Shown: positions 60,144 through 64,000 of the stretch, piece after piece | How positions within the stretch are numbered: the first letter of the stretch is position 1 | Layout of the letters: the number at the start of each line of letters is the position of its first letter | NCBI GenBank assembly: GCA_022414725.1 | Contig: CM039464.1 | Coordinates: forward strand, 56,144,425-56,208,424 | Direction: 5' to 3' | DNA length: 64,000 nt | Source of the DNA: Microglena sp. YARC | Lineage: Eukaryota; Chlorophyta; Chlorophyceae; Chlamydomonadales; Chlamydomonadaceae | Translations under genes and position numbers: made by a program | The notes under the pieces: model-generated | Told to the model about the DNA's origin: nothing | The model's input: the letters and a program-made list of their open reading frames with translations, nothing else | Databases searched by the model: none

Positions 60144-62329
60144 CACTCTTTCTCCTTTTCTCTACCAAGCAGCAGCTGCTCTGGGCATTACTCACCATCG
60201 TACTTCTAACCCCCTTAGCTACGACCAAAGCCTCACCAGCTTCTCTTCTACCAGCCCTGCTGATCAGCTCTTTGGCTCCAACCAAGACCCCTTTCTTACC
60301 ATCTGGACTGGGGGCTCACTGGTGGACATTCCTAACTCCACGACACAAGCACACCAAGCTCTAAGGTGGGCCCTAGCCAGTGCTGACCATGCTGAAAATA
60401 CTCTCAGCCCTACCTGCACCCTGATGCTCCTCCCTGACGACCTTGCTGCCCCTTACAAAACCCTCCTCCACCACTCCTGGATTCACTATATTGACTCCAG
60501 ACCGCAGTCTGAATTTTATACTACCTCTGAAATTTGGCTTGGCAGCAAATCTCACACTCCACCCTCCACCCACAAACTACACCTCATCCTTATATGCAAC
60601 CCCCACAGCCAAGATACCTATTTTCCTAAACTCCCAAATTTTATTGACCAATGGACATACTACATGCAAAGCCTCTCCTCATCCTGGGAGCCCTCTACTA
60701 TCACTCCACCTCCCACTCTTACCTTCTCTGACATTGTCATTACTTACCCCCGGAAACTCAAATCTCTTGCCAAAAATCCTTGGCAAACTCCACTCCACCA
60801 ACACCCTCCTCCCTCTCTTCTTACCACTACTCACTCTTGTCTTCACCTAGCTACCCCCTCCTCAGGCCTCCAGGTCTACACAGATGGTAGCCTAATAAAA
60901 GGTAAACCAGGGCACCCTAGTAAAATAGTTGCTGCAGTATATGTCCCGGCTGCAGGACAAAGCTACACCATCAACCCTGGGGGAATAGGGGCCACCAAAA
61001 CTAACAACAGGGCAGAACTGGTAGCCATCCACCAAGCCCTTCTCAACATTGACTACGACAAATCCCTTACACTCCATACAGACAGCCTCTGCTCTCTTCA
61101 ACTTATTAAAAAAATGATTCATGACCCTACCACAACAACCCGTTCCATTCATATTGAACTTCTGCAATCTATTCAAAAACACCTCATTCAACGCATCCTG
61201 CATGGCTCACACACCACTCTTTGTAAAGTCCGTTCCCACACAGGTATCCTTGGAAATGACAGGGCAGACATTCTGGCACGCAAGGCAGCTGAGCACCTTG
61301 CCTCCACCAATTTTACTGACAACACTGGGGAAATCCCCCGCCACAATGTCTACTGGCCCACAGTTCAACCTCCTCGCACACCCATGGGAGATATTCCCCC
61401 ACGCATCCTAGCACCTAACCTTACACAAGGTATCACCTCTAACCTGCCCACTAGCTGCCACCTTGGCCAACACCCTCTTAAAGGGATTTATGCAACCACC
61501 TGGGCTGATAACACTCCCCACCAACTTCCTCATGCAAGTAACAAATTTTGGACCTCAACCCTTATCCAACATAAAAACTAAATTCCACATCCTTAAAGCC
61601 CGCTGGGGTAGACTGTGGAACCGTAAACTTGCATTCCGCTGGAAACTCCTTATATTACAAGCACTCACCCACCCACGAACTCCCTATGCCCCATTTGCCA
61701 CACCTGTGAGGACGGAGCGGGCCACATCCTGGCGGGCTGCACACACCGGACTTTCAAGGGGCTCTATATCAAGAGACATGACGCCGCAGTGCGACTCATC
61801 CACAAGGCCATTTGCACCGGAGCCCTGGGATCCCGCAGAATGATCATGGACGCTGGCAAGGAAGAGGACCTCCCCAGGGGGGTCCTGGGCAAACGTCTCC
61901 CTGACTGGTTACGCCCCTCCACTATTACTGTAGCGGACTGGAAGAGAAATGAGACCTGATCTTGCCGTCCTACCTGACATAGACTCTCCTACCTGTATGT
62001 CTGATAAAGAACTCTGGGTTCTTGAGCTTGGATACTGCTCTGATACCAACCATGCTACTAAGTTTATCACTAAACACGCCCAGCATGTTGAATTAGTAAA
62101 TGGCCTTAGATCGGCTGGATACCTCGTTCACTTTGAAGTTATCACCGTTGGAACAACTGGTACTATTCCAACCTCTTTTTTGACTTCTATGACCACTCTT
62201 GGACTTCAGAGATCATGTGCCCTCAAACTGGCGGACACAGTCCACTCCCACACCATCACTAGCTTTCAAAGTATTTTACAGTGCAGACGTTTTATGGAAG
62301 CACACCCCGGGTCGATACCCGGGGACTAG
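60144..62329 (+). pseudogene. LINE polyprotein C-terminal part (RNase H, finger, endonuclease-like), frameshifted
   Basis: Frame 1 to 61581: an unassigned region (WALASADHAENTLSPTCTL type), then a complete RNase H with VYTDGSLIKG, NNRAELVAIHQALL, LHTDSLCSLQLI and VRSHTGILGNDRADILARKA (the D-E-D-D residues present). After a stop, another frame reads KARWGRLWNRKLAFRWKL. Frame 1 resumes with finger CPICHTCEDGAGHILAGC (C-x2-C-x8-H-x4-C) and IKRHDAAVRLIHKAICTGAL to TGA 61957-61959. The frame at 61949-62329 gives RPDLAVLPD, LWVLELGY and KHAQHVELVNGLRSAGYLV, a probable PD...E...K restriction-like endonuclease. At least three frame breaks. Confidence 0.7.
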
Positions 62330-62582
62330 CACACAGACCGTCCCCCCTCTCAGGTTTTGTCTTGCCAGCTGCATTGTGTCGGTGCTTCCCAACCGGGGTG
62401 AAAAAACCCCGTATTAAGCTGCACTGGCATGATGTGGCTACGGTGCCTGCCGGTCAGGCATCGGTGGTAATTCTTTTTACTGAGATGGCCCTACGGTGAC
62501 TATAGCTAGCTCCGGCTTACGCTATGGTGTCCTTAACTTCACGTCCTGTGAGTAACGGTTCTACACGGATGTAACAATTTCA
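60144..62582 (+). mobile_element. 5'-truncated RNase H LINE (Dualen/R2-like), 2.4 kb
   Basis: Flanked by an 11-bp target duplication ATGGTGTTGGT (60133-60143 and 62583-62593). Copy A has the single empty site at about 15264. No poly(A); the 3' end is ...GTAACAATTTCA, and a relative at 16912 shows an (AATTTC)n tail. The 3' UTR carries the hairpin CGGGGTGAAAAAACCCCG. Order of domains: unassigned N-terminal region, RNase H, CCHC finger, endonuclease-like C-terminus; the reverse transcriptase is lost by truncation. Confidence 0.85.
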
Positions 62583-62593
62583 ATGGTGTTGGT

Positions 62594-64000
62594 GGTAGTT
62601 AATTTGATTACAGTGATCAGGGACAGCGATTATGACTAGCTAGTCCTAGCTACAGAGAGGTATGTACCGTATGCTATTGTATACATATTGAGGAGAGTGA
62701 TGCTGATGAGGAATGCTGATGAGAGTATGTGACCATTCCAAGATATATACATCCGCGTGTATATCAACTGCACGCACCTTTAGTAATAGCACACGGTTTG
62801 GCAAACGACCCTTTGCCAAACCGTTTCTTACTCGAACCTGAGTCCAGTGCAGGTGTTTGTCCGTTGCCAAGTTAAGATTACTATTGTACTCGGCAGTACA
62901 CTGGTTCGAATTGTTTTAATCGCCTAATAAAGGCAGCGCTCGACTTAACCTAGCCCCTCCCTTTCTCCTTCCCTCCCTAACTGCATTGGCATGGATAGAG
63001 TTGGAGAGTGGGGAGAGTATTCCCTTCTGGGTTGTGCGATGTAGTGAACATTGTATAAACGCGCTCTTAGACAAGAAATCATTTGTTCCTGATTTTAATT
63101 TAATTGTTACATGGATTTACTCCAAGCACTTGATGGTCAACTAGCCCACCTCTGCTCCCGAGTACAATTTATTTTTTACATACTACGGTACTTGGTCAGC
63201 CAGTGTGCCAGCCCACCTCTGCTCCTTATTTAATTCAATTGTTACATGGATTTACTCCAAGCACTGTGTGGGCAGCCAGTCCACCTCTGCTCCTTATTTA
63301 ATTCAATTGTTACATGGATTTACTCCAAGCACTGTATGGGCAGCCAGTCCACCTTTGGTCCTTATTTAATTCAATTGTTACACGGTTTTACAGCAAGTTT
63401 GAACAGACTACTTTGTGAACATATTACATGTAGCAAGGAAATGTAATAAGAACATGTAATGAAAACGACTATTTGTCAACTAAATTTCAGATCTCAACTT
63501 GAGTCAGTTCCAGCCATGGACCCCCTTGCCAATTAAATGTTGCCACGCTTTTCGGATACCTATTTAAAGGGAAATGGAACCATCTGCCAATACTTGTTCC
63601 TGCCATTACTTTAGCACGTACGGTATATAGGGATTCTTAGCATACATCCTTAGCTGCTATGGTTCCGATTGGTTGAACATGATCTATCAGCCTAGGGTTG
63701 GCTATAGCTGTCATAGTGAGACTCGATATATGCTTACAAGGGAAAGCTAGTATATGTAGGTCTACACAGGGCCTGCCGTTTTCCCCCAACTTGCAGCACT
63801 AGCTATAGACTGGAGGGATTAGATGTGATGAATTACATTACTGGTTGTTTCTGTGATAGTGGGCTTGTGAGTGCTTGTCTCTTGTTATACGCTATGTTAC
63901 AGTTCAGGGGTTGGCCAAATATGCTGAAGGGACTTGCCCAACCGCGACATGAAGGGCTACCAAGAAAAATAATTGATGAACTAACCCCCAAATAATCGTT
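62594..64000. repeat. distal part of copy B with ~68-bp minisatellite and LINE 3' end
   Basis: Matches copy A 15273-16600 and copy C. The array at 63100-63390 has about four units. From about 63895 to the window edge the sequence is the LINE 3' end seen at 24350-24480 (minus strand; GGGACTTGCCCAACCGCGAC). No other gene. Confidence 0.7.

Larger units (their letters stand above)
49408..64000 (+). repeat. large segmental duplication, copy B
   Basis: Direct counterpart of 1113-16716, continuing past the window. Differences are mostly discrete: a shorter intron and shorter exon 2 in B; a large hAT element in the minisatellite (53977-55057); a SINE (55228-55375); MITEs at 56177-56362 and 58071-58266; and a LINE at 60144-62582. 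Confidence 0.85.

Overview
The window looks like eukaryotic nuclear DNA from a repeat-rich genome, most likely an alga or other photosynthetic protist. The evidence is GT-AG introns, Ty1/copia LTR elements, an RNase H-carrying LINE, hAT and PIF/Harbinger relics, tRNA-derived SINEs, and prolyl 4-hydroxylase exons with a plant-type C-terminal ShKT domain. The species cannot be named from the sequence alone. No rRNA genes, functional tRNA genes or CRISPR arrays were seen.

Layout. (1) 1.1-16.7 kb (copy A) and 49.4-64 kb (copy B) are two direct copies of one ~15 kb segment. A third partial copy (C) of its distal part lies at 21.6-24.9 kb. Each full copy begins with a two-exon gene for a very long Ala/Glu/Lys-rich repeat protein. 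Then come a 60-bp minisatellite, several small conserved reading frames and a previously hidden four-exon, 136-aa gene. Copies A and B differ by clean MITE and LINE insertions that have intact empty sites in the other copy. (2) 17.2-27.1 kb, minus strand, holds pieces of one or two decayed prolyl 4-hydroxylase genes. Exon edges there are amplified in tandem with adjacent intronic simple repeats. (3) 27-31 kb is mostly minisatellite, with one PIF/Harbinger-like element. (4) 31.1-32.8 kb is a minus-strand LINE fragment. (5) 33.3-48.7 kb is a three-level stack of copia elements. A short non-coding element (C-LTR) holds a minus-strand copia (A-LTR), which holds a plus-strand copia (B-LTR). All three levels have 5-bp target duplications (one with a mismatch), and LTR divergence rises from 0% to about 0.7% to about 3% going outward.

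The non-repeat candidates are the Ala-rich gene, the four-exon gene and the P4H exons; everything else is best explained as mobile elements or their debris. Many disrupted frames differ from their paralogue by one base inside a homopolymer. Some 'breaks' may therefore be assembly errors and not real mutations.
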